This document shows, piece by piece, positions 22,681 through 29,954 of a stretch of 32,438 bases of DNA. Numbering within the stretch: position 1 is the stretch's first letter; the number at the start of each line of letters is the position of its first letter. The notes under the pieces were generated by a model that saw nothing but the letters and a program-made list of their open reading frames with translations, was not told the DNA's origin and searched no databases. The position numbers were made by a program, and so were the translations under genes. Origin of the DNA: an uncultured Limosilactobacillus sp. (GTDB lineage: Bacteria > Bacillota > Bacilli > Lactobacillales > Lactobacillaceae); assembly GCA_944327195.1 (NCBI GenBank), contig CALVGV010000024.1:1-32438 (forward strand), written 5' to 3'.

Positions 22681-22716
22681 AAAAGCGGCCGCCCCCCCCC
22701 GGGAGACGACCGGCCC
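22681..22716 (-). terminator. Possible terminator of the small-peptide operon
   Basis: On the minus strand GGGCCGGTCG and CGGCCGC flank a nine-G run (22692-22700), followed by TTTTGG. The stem is imperfect. The homopolymer run is prone to length variation. Confidence 0.4.
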
Positions 22717-22779
22717 TTGATAACGATTTCTTTTTCCTTTTTCCGCCACCGCAATGGTGCTAGACTGAAACCAAAAGAT

Positions 22780-22860
22780 TTACCAAAAAATTAACGACGC
22801 GATCACCAAGATGACAATCAGCAGGTACCAGAAGTTGGGGTTCTTGATTAAGTTTGTCAT
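22780..22860 (-). CDS. Tiny membrane peptide, 26 residues
   Basis: An ORF of 26 codons (MTNLIKNPNFWY, then LLIVILVIASLIFW, stop) with AGGAGG directly upstream of its ATG. It is one polar N-terminal segment plus one membrane helix, ending in aromatic residues at the bilayer edge. It starts 14 nt after the stop of the 47-residue ORF, so the two form an operon, transcribed divergently from a histidine kinase/LytTR pair. Not recognised. It could be a signal precursor, a kinase-modulating peptide, a bacteriocin-like peptide or a type I toxin-like peptide. Confidence 0.6.
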   Translation of the reverse strand: MTNLIKNPNFWYLLIVILVIASLIFW

Positions 22861-22874
22861 GACTCTCTCCTCCT

Positions 22875-23018
22875 TTACCACCGGTTTGGTAGGTTGTTCC
22901 AGCCGTCTTGGTAGCCCTTGCCGAGGTCGGGACCGCCCAGCAAGAAGACGATCGCCACGATCACCAGGGCCAGGGTAACCAGCAGAATCAGGGCTTGAAT
23001 GGTTTGTGCTTTCTTCAT
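22875..23018 (-). CDS. Small membrane protein, 47 residues
   Basis: Starts MKKAQTIQALILLVTLALV with a basic N-terminus and one long hydrophobic helix (about residues 8-27), then GGPDLGKGYQDGWNNLPNRW, a polar aromatic tail with two glycines just after the helix. The ATG at 23016-23018 has GGGGAGG upstream. First gene of a two-gene operon with the 26-residue peptide and head-to-head with the two-component system. The layout (signal-like helix, Gly-Gly, 18-residue Trp-rich tail) is compatible with an exported peptide, but the leader is not the classical double-glycine type and no AgrB, LanT or ABC exporter is in the window. Not recognised. Confidence 0.65.
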   Translation of the reverse strand: MKKAQTIQALILLVTLALVIVAIVFLLGGPDLGKGYQDGWNNLPNRW

Positions 23019-23113
23019 TGCCTCCCCTCCTCGCTTGGCTTTCTTTCTACCCTGATGATACCCCATCTTCCGCAAAATGGTTTCCCGCCGTTTTTTCGTC
23101 TTCCGGCACGGTT

Positions 23114-23140
23114 AAACCACTTTTGCCAACGAAAAAACCA
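23114..23140. promoter_or_regulatory. Direct repeat with 21-bp period, candidate LytTR operator
   Basis: AAACCA occurs at 23114-23119 and again at 23135-23140, exactly 21 bp apart (two helical turns), within TAAACCACT and AAAACCAGC. LytTR response regulators bind direct repeats of about 9 bp with 12-bp spacing, the same 21-bp period. It lies between the divergent peptide operon (start 23018, with TATCAT at 23055-23060) and kinase gene (start 23202, with GATAAT at 23168-23173). Neither promoter has a good -35, which suits activation by such a regulator. Confidence 0.5.
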
Positions 23141-23201
23141 GCCGCCCCGCCGGGCCACTCGTTTCGCGATAATAAGATCAGAAAGGAAAGGAGGCCGTCC
23201 C

Positions 23202-24503
23202 ATGTTAATCGAACTCGCCGCCCCCCAGGCGCTGGTGGTCACCGCCGCCTGCTGGGCCTTCGTCATCTTCGGCGGCCGCCTCTTGCTCGGCCCGCTCACC
23301 CGGCGCCAGGTGGCCGCCGACCTGGTCGCCTGCTGCCTAGTCACCGGCCTGGCCACCACCTCGCTGGTCCTGGCCGTCCTCGCCAGCTATGGCTACTGGG
23401 CCTATTCCAGCCGGCGGGCGGGGCAGGCGGTCCAGGGGCGCCTGCTGATCCTGACCTACCTGCTAGCCATTCAGCTAATCGCCTTTTCGGGCCTCGACGA
23501 CGCCCTCCGGCTGCGGGGCGGACTGAGCGGCTGGGCGGTCACCGTCCCCTACCTGCTCCTTGCCGGGATTGGCCTCCTTTTAGCCGCCGGCTTGCGGGGA
23601 CCGGTGCGCGCCCTAGTGACCACCTTGGCTAAGGTGACCCCGGTCAGTGCCACCCTCCTCCTCTTCACCACCATCGGCTACGGCGGCCAGCTGGCCCTCG
23701 CCCTGGTGGCCGCCTGGCTGAAGGTGCCCGCCAACTACGCCCTCGCCCTCCTGCTGGTCTTCGCCTGGCTCGACCTCCTGCTGGCGCTGGTCACCGGTTC
23801 GCTGATCCAGAGCTACGCCCGCGAACTGCGGGCCCGGCTGGCCCAGGCCGCCGCCGCCCAGCAGGTGGCCCTAGCTGAGGAAAACAACGCCCGCTTCCAG
23901 GCCCTGCGGCGGGAGCGGCACGACCTGAAGAACCTCCTGCTCGGCGTCCAGGGCCACCTCAAGCAGGGCGAGATCGCAGAAGCAAGCAGCCAGTTGGCCG
24001 CCCTGACCGACCAACAGACCGACCAGCTCCAGCGGGCAACGGCGCTGACCACCGCCGCCGCCAAGCTCCCCCTCGCCGGCCTGCAGAACCTGATCGTCAC
24101 CAAGGCCGCCCGGATCACCAGCGCCAACCCGCGGGCCCTGCTCTCGCTGGAGGTCAGCAACCGGATTGGCGAGCTGGCGGTCGCCGAGGCCACCCTGGTA
24201 AGGATTGCCGGGATCCTGCTCGACAACGCCGCCGAGGCGGTCAAGGCGCAGACCAGCCCCAAGGTCCAGATCGCCTTCCTCCGCCACGGCCACAACTACG
24301 AGTTCACCGTCACCAACTCGCTAACCACCCCGGTGACGGTCAGCCAGCTCTTCGCCAGTGGCTACACCACCAAGGCGGGCCACAGCGGGATTGGCCTGGC
24401 CACCGTCGACCAGCTGGTTAAGGCCGACGCCAACCTCTCGCTGGAGGCGACCACCAGCGATGACCGGCTGGCGATGACCCTCTACGTAAGGGGGGTGGCC
24501 TGA
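23202..24503 (+). CDS. Sensor histidine kinase, HPK10 (AgrC/ComD-like)
   Basis: A 433-residue membrane kinase. The N-terminal half (about 1-205) is six or seven hydrophobic helices with almost no loops, as in peptide-pheromone receptors. After a coiled linker (206-236) comes the H-box RRERHDLKN with H240, then the GHKL ATPase domain with N-box LDNAAEAV (N342) and G-box SGIGLATV (395-402). The DLKN after the histidine is the HPK10 signature. The ATG has AAAGGAGG 7 nt upstream. Its stop overlaps the regulator start (TGATG). The expected ligand is a peptide, and the two small ORFs divergent from it are candidates. Confidence 0.88.
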   Translation: MLIELAAPQALVVTAACWAFVIFGGRLLLGPLTRRQVAADLVACCLVTGLATTSLVLAVLASYGYWAYSSRRAGQAVQGRLLILTYLLAIQLIAFSGLDDALRLRGGLSGWAVTVPYLLLAGIGLLLAAGLRGPVRALVTTLAKVTPVSATLLLFTTIGYGGQLALALVAAWLKVPANYALALLLVFAWLDLLLALVTGSLIQSYARELRARLAQAAAAQQVALAEENNARFQALRRERHDLKNLLLGVQGHLKQGEIAEASSQLAALTDQQTDQLQRATALTTAAAKLPLAGLQNLIVTKAARITSANPRALLSLEVSNRIGELAVAEATLVRIAGILLDNAAEAVKAQTSPKVQIAFLRHGHNYEFTVTNSLTTPVTVSQLFASGYTTKAGHSGIGLATVDQLVKADANLSLEATTSDDRLAMTLYVRGVA

Positions 24504-25279
24504 TGCTTCGCGCAATCATCCTCGAAGACGACCAGTTCCAGCGTGGCTTTTTCGAGCAGCTGGTGACCAACCGGATCATGATCAACCCGAGCCCCCACCA
24601 CTACGACATGGAGGTCGCCCTGGTGACCGGCCAGGGCCAGGCGGTGATTGACTACGCCGCCGCTCATCCCCAGGAGCCGCTCCTTTTGATCACCGACATC
24701 GAGTTGACCGACCAGGAAATGACCGGGATCGACGTCGCCGCCAAGCTGCGGCAAACCAGCGCCTTTGCCACGATCATCTTCGTCTCCTCTTACCCCGAGT
24801 ACCTGCCGCTGACGATCTCGCGCCAGGTGGAGCCGCTCGACTTCATCTACAAGGGCGCCGGGGCCGAGGAGGTCACCGAAAAGCTCCGCGCCGCCATCGA
24901 CGTCGCCTACCAGCGCTACCAGAAGGGCTTCGCCGCCCGGGCGCCGCAACTCTTCACCTACTCGCCAATGCCGGGGATCCTCCGCCAGGTGGAGCTCAGC
25001 CGGATCTACTACATCCGCTCGGTCAAGGACCAGCGCCGCCAGCTGCAAATCGTCGGCCAGGGGCTGAACGTCGTCTACCGCGGCGAGCTGTCCAAGATCG
25101 ACTCGCCGGCCCTGTTGCGGGTCGACCGGAGCGTGCTGGTGAACCCGCAGGCGATCGACCACTTCGACGCCCAGCAGCGCCGCCTCTACTTCGATTCCGC
25201 CGGCACGATCTTCTGCCCTTGCAGCGTCCGCAAGGTGGCGGTGGTCAAGCAGTACCTCCAGACCCACGCCCAGCAATGA
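24503..25279 (+). CDS. LytTR-family response regulator
   Basis: A 258-residue regulator (AgrA/ComE type). The receiver domain has the acidic pocket E8-D9-D10, the phospho-acceptor D65 in LLITDIEL and the conserved lysine K117 in FIYKGA. The C-terminal LytTR DNA-binding domain (about 150-255) includes RIYYIRSVKDQRRQLQIVG and LLRVDRSVLVNP. Translationally coupled with the kinase (1-nt overlap). It should bind paired direct repeats at 21-bp spacing, and one such repeat lies upstream of the kinase gene, so autoregulation together with the divergent small peptides is likely. A terminator follows 17 nt after the stop. Confidence 0.92.
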   Translation: MLRAIILEDDQFQRGFFEQLVTNRIMINPSPHHYDMEVALVTGQGQAVIDYAAAHPQEPLLLITDIELTDQEMTGIDVAAKLRQTSAFATIIFVSSYPEYLPLTISRQVEPLDFIYKGAGAEEVTEKLRAAIDVAYQRYQKGFAARAPQLFTYSPMPGILRQVELSRIYYIRSVKDQRRQLQIVGQGLNVVYRGELSKIDSPALLRVDRSVLVNPQAIDHFDAQQRRLYFDSAGTIFCPCSVRKVAVVKQYLQTHAQQ

Positions 25280-25296
25280 GCGATCATAAATTACGA

Positions 25297-25334
25297 AGGG
25301 GCCAAGTTGGATTTTCCCAGCTTGGCCCCTTTTG
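25297..25334 (+). terminator. Terminator of the two-component operon
   Basis: AGGGGCCAAG pairs with CTTGGCCCCT, followed by TTT. Confidence 0.85.
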
Positions 25335-25338
25335 CAAC

Positions 25339-25365
25339 CAAAAACAGGCCACCCAGGGGGCAGCC
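25339..25365 (-). terminator. Terminator of the fumarate reductase gene
   Basis: On the minus strand GGCTGCCC pairs with GGGTGGCC around CCT (two G-T pairs), followed by TGTTTTT. It is about 140 nt past the stop; the sequence between holds no gene. Confidence 0.55.
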
Positions 25366-25503
25366 CGTTTTCGGGTAATCTGATTTTTGCTTATTGGTTA
25401 GTGTTTTTCAAAGAGTTTCGTTTGCGATTTTTTCTACCGGTACGGCTTGACGAAGGCCGGAAGTCGCGAATTCCCTGCCTTGCCCAACCTGCCGGACCGT
25501 TAA

Positions 25504-26892
25504 TTACTTCAGCGTTTGGCTGTAGAGGGCCACCTGTTGGCCGGCCTGGCGACCAAAGATGATCGTTTCGGCGATCGAGTTGCCGCCGACCCGGTTGTTC
25601 CCGTGGAGCCCCCCGGCAACTTCGCCGGCTGCGTAGAGCCCCTTGATTACGTCACCGTTGCCGTCGAGGACCTCAGTCTTGGTGTTGATGTGGATCCCCC
25701 CCATCGTGTAGTGGATGGCCGGGGCAATGTGGATGGCGAAGAAGCCCGGCTTTTCGATCCCGCGGTCCATCCCGGTCGTCCGGTTGAATTCGGCATCGTT
25801 GCCGCTCTTAACGGCCTCGTTCCAGGTTGCCACCGTCTGCTTCAGGTTGGACGGGTCAACATTGATGTTCTTGGCCAGGTCTTCCAGGGTGTCACCGTGA
25901 ACCACCAGGCCGACCTTGTCGTAGAACTCGATGGCCTTCACGTGGTCACGGATCCCCTGGTCGAGGATCAGGTAGGCGCTGTGTTCCGGCAGGGCAGTGA
26001 TCGCGTTGGACACGATCTTGCGGGTGTTCAATTCGTTGACGAACCGCTTCCCCTCGCCGTTAACCAGGATGGCCCCTTCGCCCCGAACGGCTTCCCCGAT
26101 CAGGTAAACGTGCGGGTTGTCCTGTTGGACGGTCGGGTGAACCTGGATCAGGTTCATTTGCATCAGTTCGGCACCGAGGTCTTCGGCCAGCTTGAGACCG
26201 TCACCGGTTGCCCCCGGTTGGTTGGTCGTCTTGTAGTCGAGCAGGTCCGGCCGGAAGCGCTTCATGTATTCCTTGGAAGCACCGAAACCACCGGTGGCCA
26301 GGATGACCGCCTTGGCGGCAATCGTCTTGCTGGTGCCGTTGGCGTCGACCTCAACGCCGCTGACCCGGTCGCCGTCCTTGATCAGCTTGGTGACCTTGGT
26401 GTGGTTGAAGACCGGAATTTCTTCTTCCTTGGCCACCCGGAGGAGGCTCTTAACCAGGAAGCCACCGATCGGGGCCATCGAGGCCGGACGGTGGGTCCGC
26501 TTGCGCGACATCCCCCCGGTAATGGTGATGTCGGTCAGCTTGATGTCGTGGTCGGCCAACCAGTCAATCGCCGGGGCGGAGTGGTAAACGAAGTAGCCCA
26601 GCATGTCCTTGTCGTTGAGCTTGCCCCCGTCCTTGTAGGTTTCGTGGAAGAAGTCGGCCACGTTGTCGATCACCCCGTGGTGGAGTTGGACGTTGGTTTC
26701 GGCGGCGTTCATCCCGGACGAGGCCCGGTTGGTGTTCCCCCCGAGTTCGGCTTCCTTTTCCAGCACGGCCACGTCCAGCCCCAGTTCGTGGGCCTGGATG
26801 GCGGCGGCCAGCCCGGTCCCACCGGAACCGATGATCACGGCGTCGTATTGGTCAGCCAGTTGACTGGCCGGCAATGGTTCAAAATCTGCCAT
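25504..26892 (-). CDS. frdA: Fumarate reductase flavoprotein (flavocytochrome c type)
   Basis: A 462-residue soluble FAD enzyme of the fumarate reductase/succinate dehydrogenase flavoprotein family. The dinucleotide-binding motif is GSGGTG (22-27), followed by VLEKEAELGGNTNRASSGMNAA, and the C-terminal FAD loop is GLYAAGEVAGGLHGNNRVGGNS. It has no heme or FMN-binding domain, so it is a stand-alone FAD subunit, and the electron donor is not encoded nearby. With fumarase next door it would use fumarate as electron sink, producing succinate and reoxidising reduced cofactors. Start ATG with AGGAGG. A type B repeat lies 55 nt upstream, within the probable leader. Confidence 0.92.
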   Translation of the reverse strand: MADFEPLPASQLADQYDAVIIGSGGTGLAAAIQAHELGLDVAVLEKEAELGGNTNRASSGMNAAETNVQLHHGVIDNVADFFHETYKDGGKLNDKDMLGYFVYHSAPAIDWLADHDIKLTDITITGGMSRKRTHRPASMAPIGGFLVKSLLRVAKEEEIPVFNHTKVTKLIKDGDRVSGVEVDANGTSKTIAAKAVILATGGFGASKEYMKRFRPDLLDYKTTNQPGATGDGLKLAEDLGAELMQMNLIQVHPTVQQDNPHVYLIGEAVRGEGAILVNGEGKRFVNELNTRKIVSNAITALPEHSAYLILDQGIRDHVKAIEFYDKVGLVVHGDTLEDLAKNINVDPSNLKQTVATWNEAVKSGNDAEFNRTTGMDRGIEKPGFFAIHIAPAIHYTMGGIHINTKTEVLDGNGDVIKGLYAAGEVAGGLHGNNRVGGNSIAETIIFGRQAGQQVALYSQTLK

Positions 26893-26947
26893 TGGATTTT
26901 CCTCCTGAGTTTGGTGTTGCTTTCAACAGTAATTTGCACGCGGGTAG

Positions 26948-27104
26948 GGCCTCCGGGAAGGAGCTTCCGAGACACTGGAACGGGGTGGGCACGACTTTGA
27001 GCCCGGTGCCGGTCTCAAAGCTCGGCCTTCTACTAGGCGGTAAACCACCAAGTAGAACGATACCCCTGAGGTCTTGGGTCTCCTTCCCTCCGGCGGTGGT
27101 ACCA
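26948..27104 (-). repeat. Structured repeat type B, copy B2 (mixed type)
   Basis: Base stem GGGAAGGAG/CTCCTTCCC and GGGGT/ACCCC, branch 1 TTCTACT/AGTAGAA, branch 2 CTTTGAG/CTCAAAG. The base stem corresponds in position to that of B1 but with compensated changes, and branch 2 is of type A, so the copy is a mosaic. It lies in the frdA 5' region in sense orientation. The rest of the spacer (27105-27305) has no gene; it contains an inverted pair GCCGCT/AGCGGC near 27190-27222. Confidence 0.85.
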
Positions 27105-27305
27105 GCCGGTGACCACCCCAGAAAGGGAAATCGGCTTCGAAAGAGGATCCCCCAGGCACCAACCATGGCGAGTAAGGTTGTCCTCGCTACGCCGCTGGCA
27201 GCCCAAACAAGTAGGCCCCTAGCGGCAAGCAAGGACGAACCCGCCCTGCGAATTCGTCCTGCCCGTGCTTTTACTTCCCCTTGCGCTTTTTAAAGTGGCG
27301 CGAAC

Positions 27306-28694
27306 TTAGTCCTTACGGTCGACGTTGGTCATTTGGAGCATGTCCATCCATTCGTCGTATTGTTCTTCCGTTACCTTGCCGGACTTGAGGGCGGCTTCCT
27401 TCAGGGTGCTGCCGGCCTTGTCTGCGGCTTGAGCAATCTTGGCGCTGTCGTGGTAACCGATGTGTGGTGACAGGGCGGTAACCGTCATCAGCGAGTTGTC
27501 CAGGAGTTCCTTCATCCGGTCTTCGTTAACCGTCATGCCGTGGATCATCTTGTCGGCAAAGCCCATGATCGTCCCGGTCAGCAAGTCAGCCGATTCCAGG
27601 AAGGCGTCGATCAGAACTGGCTTGAAGACGTTCATTTCGAAGTTCCCTTGGGAGGAGGACATCGAAACTACCACGTCGTTCCCGAAGACGCGCATTGCGG
27701 CCATCGTAACGGCTTCGGCCTGGGTTGGGTTAACCTTCCCTGGCATGATCGAGGAGCCTGGTTCGTTGGCCGGAATGTTCAGTTCGCCGTAACCTGCCCG
27801 CGGGCCAGAAGCCAGGAAGCGGATGTCTTGGGCGATCTTGAACATGTCGGCAGCTAGGGTCTTGAGGGCGCCGTGAACAACGTCGAGGCCGGAGTGGTGA
27901 GACAGGCCGTAGAACTTGTTGGTCTTGGCGGTGAATTCGTGCCCGTAAACGGCGCTCATCTTTTCGGCGATCTTTTCCGGCATCCCCGGAGCGGCGTTGA
28001 GCCCGGTCCCAACGGCCGTCCCCCCGATGGCCAATTCAAGCAGGGTTGGCGTCAGGGTCTTGAGGTAGTCGAGGTCGTGTTCCAGAGCGGAAACGTAACC
28101 GGAGATTTCTTGGCCGAAGGTCAGCGGAGTGGCGTCTTGCAGGTGGGTCCGCCCAACCTTAACCGTGTGCCAGTACTTCTCTTGCTTTACCTTCAGTTCG
28201 TCGATCAGGTGTTGAACGGCTGGTTCCAGCTTGTCGATGGCTTCCACGGCCACGATGTTCATTGCCGTCGGGAAGGTGTCGTTGGAGCTTTGGCCCTTGT
28301 TGACGTCGTCGTTCGGCAGGATTTCGATGTCCGGGTTGAGTTGGTGGCACTTGTGGGCAACCACTTCGTTCGTGTTCATGTTGGTTTGGGTCCCGGAACC
28401 GGTTTGGTAAACCTTCAGCGGGAAGTCCTTGCGGAGGTCTTCGTCGCTCAGGGCAAGCAGTTCGTCGATTGCCTTAACGATCAATTGACCCTTTTCCTCG
28501 CTGATTTGGTTTGATTCCATGTTGGCCTGGGCCGCTGCCTTCTTAATGTTCAGCAGTGCACGAATGATGGCCAGCGGCATGAATTGGCCGGTCGGGAAGT
28601 TGTTCCGGCTCCGCTCAGTTTGCGGGCCCCAAAGGGCAGCCGCCGGGATTTGGACTGGACCTAAAGTGTCTTCTTCAGTACGAAATTCAGCCAT
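27306..28694 (-). CDS. fumC: Class II fumarase
   Basis: Converts malate to fumarate and water reversibly, without an iron-sulfur cluster. The 462 residues contain TGSGTQTNMN (98-107), GRTHLQDA (181-188) and the superfamily signature GSSIMPGKVNP (313-323) with the catalytic serine loop. The ATG at 28692-28694 has GGAGG upstream. It lies directly upstream of frdA on the same strand (gap 413 nt with repeat B2), so malate to fumarate to succinate is encoded as a pair. Codon use looks like that of a highly expressed gene. Confidence 0.97.
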   Translation of the reverse strand: MAEFRTEEDTLGPVQIPAAALWGPQTERSRNNFPTGQFMPLAIIRALLNIKKAAAQANMESNQISEEKGQLIVKAIDELLALSDEDLRKDFPLKVYQTGSGTQTNMNTNEVVAHKCHQLNPDIEILPNDDVNKGQSSNDTFPTAMNIVAVEAIDKLEPAVQHLIDELKVKQEKYWHTVKVGRTHLQDATPLTFGQEISGYVSALEHDLDYLKTLTPTLLELAIGGTAVGTGLNAAPGMPEKIAEKMSAVYGHEFTAKTNKFYGLSHHSGLDVVHGALKTLAADMFKIAQDIRFLASGPRAGYGELNIPANEPGSSIMPGKVNPTQAEAVTMAAMRVFGNDVVVSMSSSQGNFEMNVFKPVLIDAFLESADLLTGTIMGFADKMIHGMTVNEDRMKELLDNSLMTVTALSPHIGYHDSAKIAQAADKAGSTLKEAALKSGKVTEEQYDEWMDMLQMTNVDRKD

Positions 28695-28960
28695 GTTCTT
28701 TCCTCCAAACTCGTTGTTGTGAACAGTTGCACATTTGATTACGGATTAAGAATAATCCAGGCGACTAGGGATAGTCAAATCTTCGGTGGTCGATAAATGT
28801 TTCGTATATGATACCAAGAAATCGCTACCATTAGTGGACCGCAAGCGGGTTCAAATTGGTGAAAGGGGCCGCGCCCAGGCTTTCAGAAATAAAATTTTGT
28901 CAATTTTTTGGGCGAACCGGGTCGCGGGGGCCGGATTGGATTGGCTAATTGGTGCCAAAT

Positions 28961-28980
28961 GAAAACGACCAGGTCGTTTC
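28961..28980 (-). terminator. Terminator of the YbjQ-family gene
   Basis: GAAACGACC pairs with GGTCGTTTTC, 7 nt after the stop. The stem carries the T-run in its 3' arm (TTTTC). The rest of 28695-28960 has no gene. TGGTATCAT (minus, 28808-28816) is a possible fumC -10. Confidence 0.6.
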
Positions 28981-28987
28981 TTGTGGC

Positions 28988-29245
28988 TTAATCGGTGAAG
29001 CGGACCGCCGTCCCGTAGGCCACGACTGACTGCATGTCCTGGGCGGCCTCTTGAAGGCGGTCGAGGGCCTGAAGGCGGGCCTTTTCGAGCATCTTGGTGT
29101 AGGAGCGAATCTCGCCGCCAGTGATGTTCTTTAGTTGGGCGCCGAAGTCGCTGATGGCGTTGCGCGACTGGGTGGTGACGCCAAAGACCTCGCCGAGGAC
29201 TTCGTAGGAGTGGCCCGGAATCTGTTCGGTGGTGGTGATTAACAT
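28988..29245 (-). CDS. YbjQ/UPF0145 family protein, internally shortened
   Basis: An 85-residue relative of YbjQ, a family of small pentameric proteins sometimes called heavy-metal-binding; its role is unknown. The N-terminal two thirds fit well ([11 protein letters not shown]...[53 protein letters not shown] is the normal course of the family in outline), and the end [11 protein letters not shown] is the normal last strand. The usual stretch between them, with the conserved GA-x-AVVG-x-RF motif (about 18 residues), is missing; the family is normally near 105 residues. Reading frame and ribosome site (AAGGAGG) are intact, so it may still be expressed. Confidence 0.8.
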   Translation of the reverse strand: MLITTTEQIPGHSYEVLGEVFGVTTQSRNAISDFGAQLKNITGGEIRSYTKMLEKARLQALDRLQEAAQDMQSVVAYGTAVRFTD

Positions 29246-29545
29246 GGTGGTACCTCCTTTGGAAGGTTTGGAAGTTAGTTGTTCATCAACCTAATAATAA
29301 CAAGACTAGGGCTTGAATTAGAAGCAAAAAGGGACAACTTCGCCCGTCGGTAGTCGCAACGGAAAGTACCTCTGCGCAACTAGCTTCTCCCGCCCTACAA
29401 CATAGAAAAGATGGTTGTGACCACTCCTGCAACTAGCCGTCGGGCCGGAGCGGAGCAGAGCGAAAATACCCCTCAGCCAGGGAATTCCCGGCAACTTGGA
29501 ACTAATCGCCACCCAACAGCGGAAAGTAGCAGTGGTACCACCGCC

Positions 29546-29829
29546 GGAGGGGGAGTGGACCCGGGAGCTCGCGGTTCGCTGTTAGCCAATCGCTCGTCGC
29601 AAGCTCCTCGTTCTTGGACAGCTATCGCATGGAATGTTTCTAAGTCGGAAGCCTTCCGCTGGTCGGCTTCCAACTAAGTAACATTCGCAAGGGGTGTCGT
29701 TCCACTTGGCGATTTATCGCCTAGTGGAAGGCCGAGCTTGAAGACCGCCGGAGAGCGAAGCGATTCTGGTGGGCTTCAAGTCGTGCCCACCCCGTTCCAG
29801 TCTCCCGGAAGCTACTCCCCGGAGGCCAC
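29546..29829 (+). repeat. Structured repeat type B, copy B3, split by a 119-bp insertion
   Basis: The 5' arm (29546-29570, ending CCGGGAGCTC) matches B1. Then 119 bp of other sequence (29571-29689) intervene, and at AGGGGTGTCG (29690) the B1-like sequence resumes to GGAGGCC at 29827. Stems: GGGGAGT/ACTCCCC, CCGGGAG/CTCCCGG, GGGGTG/CACCCC, TTCCACT/AGTGGAA, CTTGAAG/CTTCAAG. The insertion has a hairpin GGAAGCC/GGCTTCC but no obvious terminal repeat or target duplication. The preceding spacer 29246-29545 has no gene; the minus-strand TGTTATTAT at 29294-29302 is a possible -10 for the YbjQ-family gene. Confidence 0.8.
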
Positions 29830-29954
29830 GTAGCGTTCCAGGGGTGCCCTTAGTGAAGCGGAGTTCCCTCGGGTAGTCTGTACCCTTCCAAGCAAAGAAA
29901 AGGGGGTTGTAGCCCCCCTCTCAATCAGTAGCCACTCTCGCAGCTAGCCGCCGG

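Noticed and set aside
26905-26935. CcpA cre box in front of frdA (TGTTGAAAGCAACA)
   Set aside because: It is an inverted repeat but lacks the central CG and key positions of the cre consensus.
25516-27000. A 494-codon open frame antisense to frdA
   Set aside because: Low-complexity Val/Gly/Asp-rich product, no ribosome site and no family resemblance; it is explained by codon bias of frdA.
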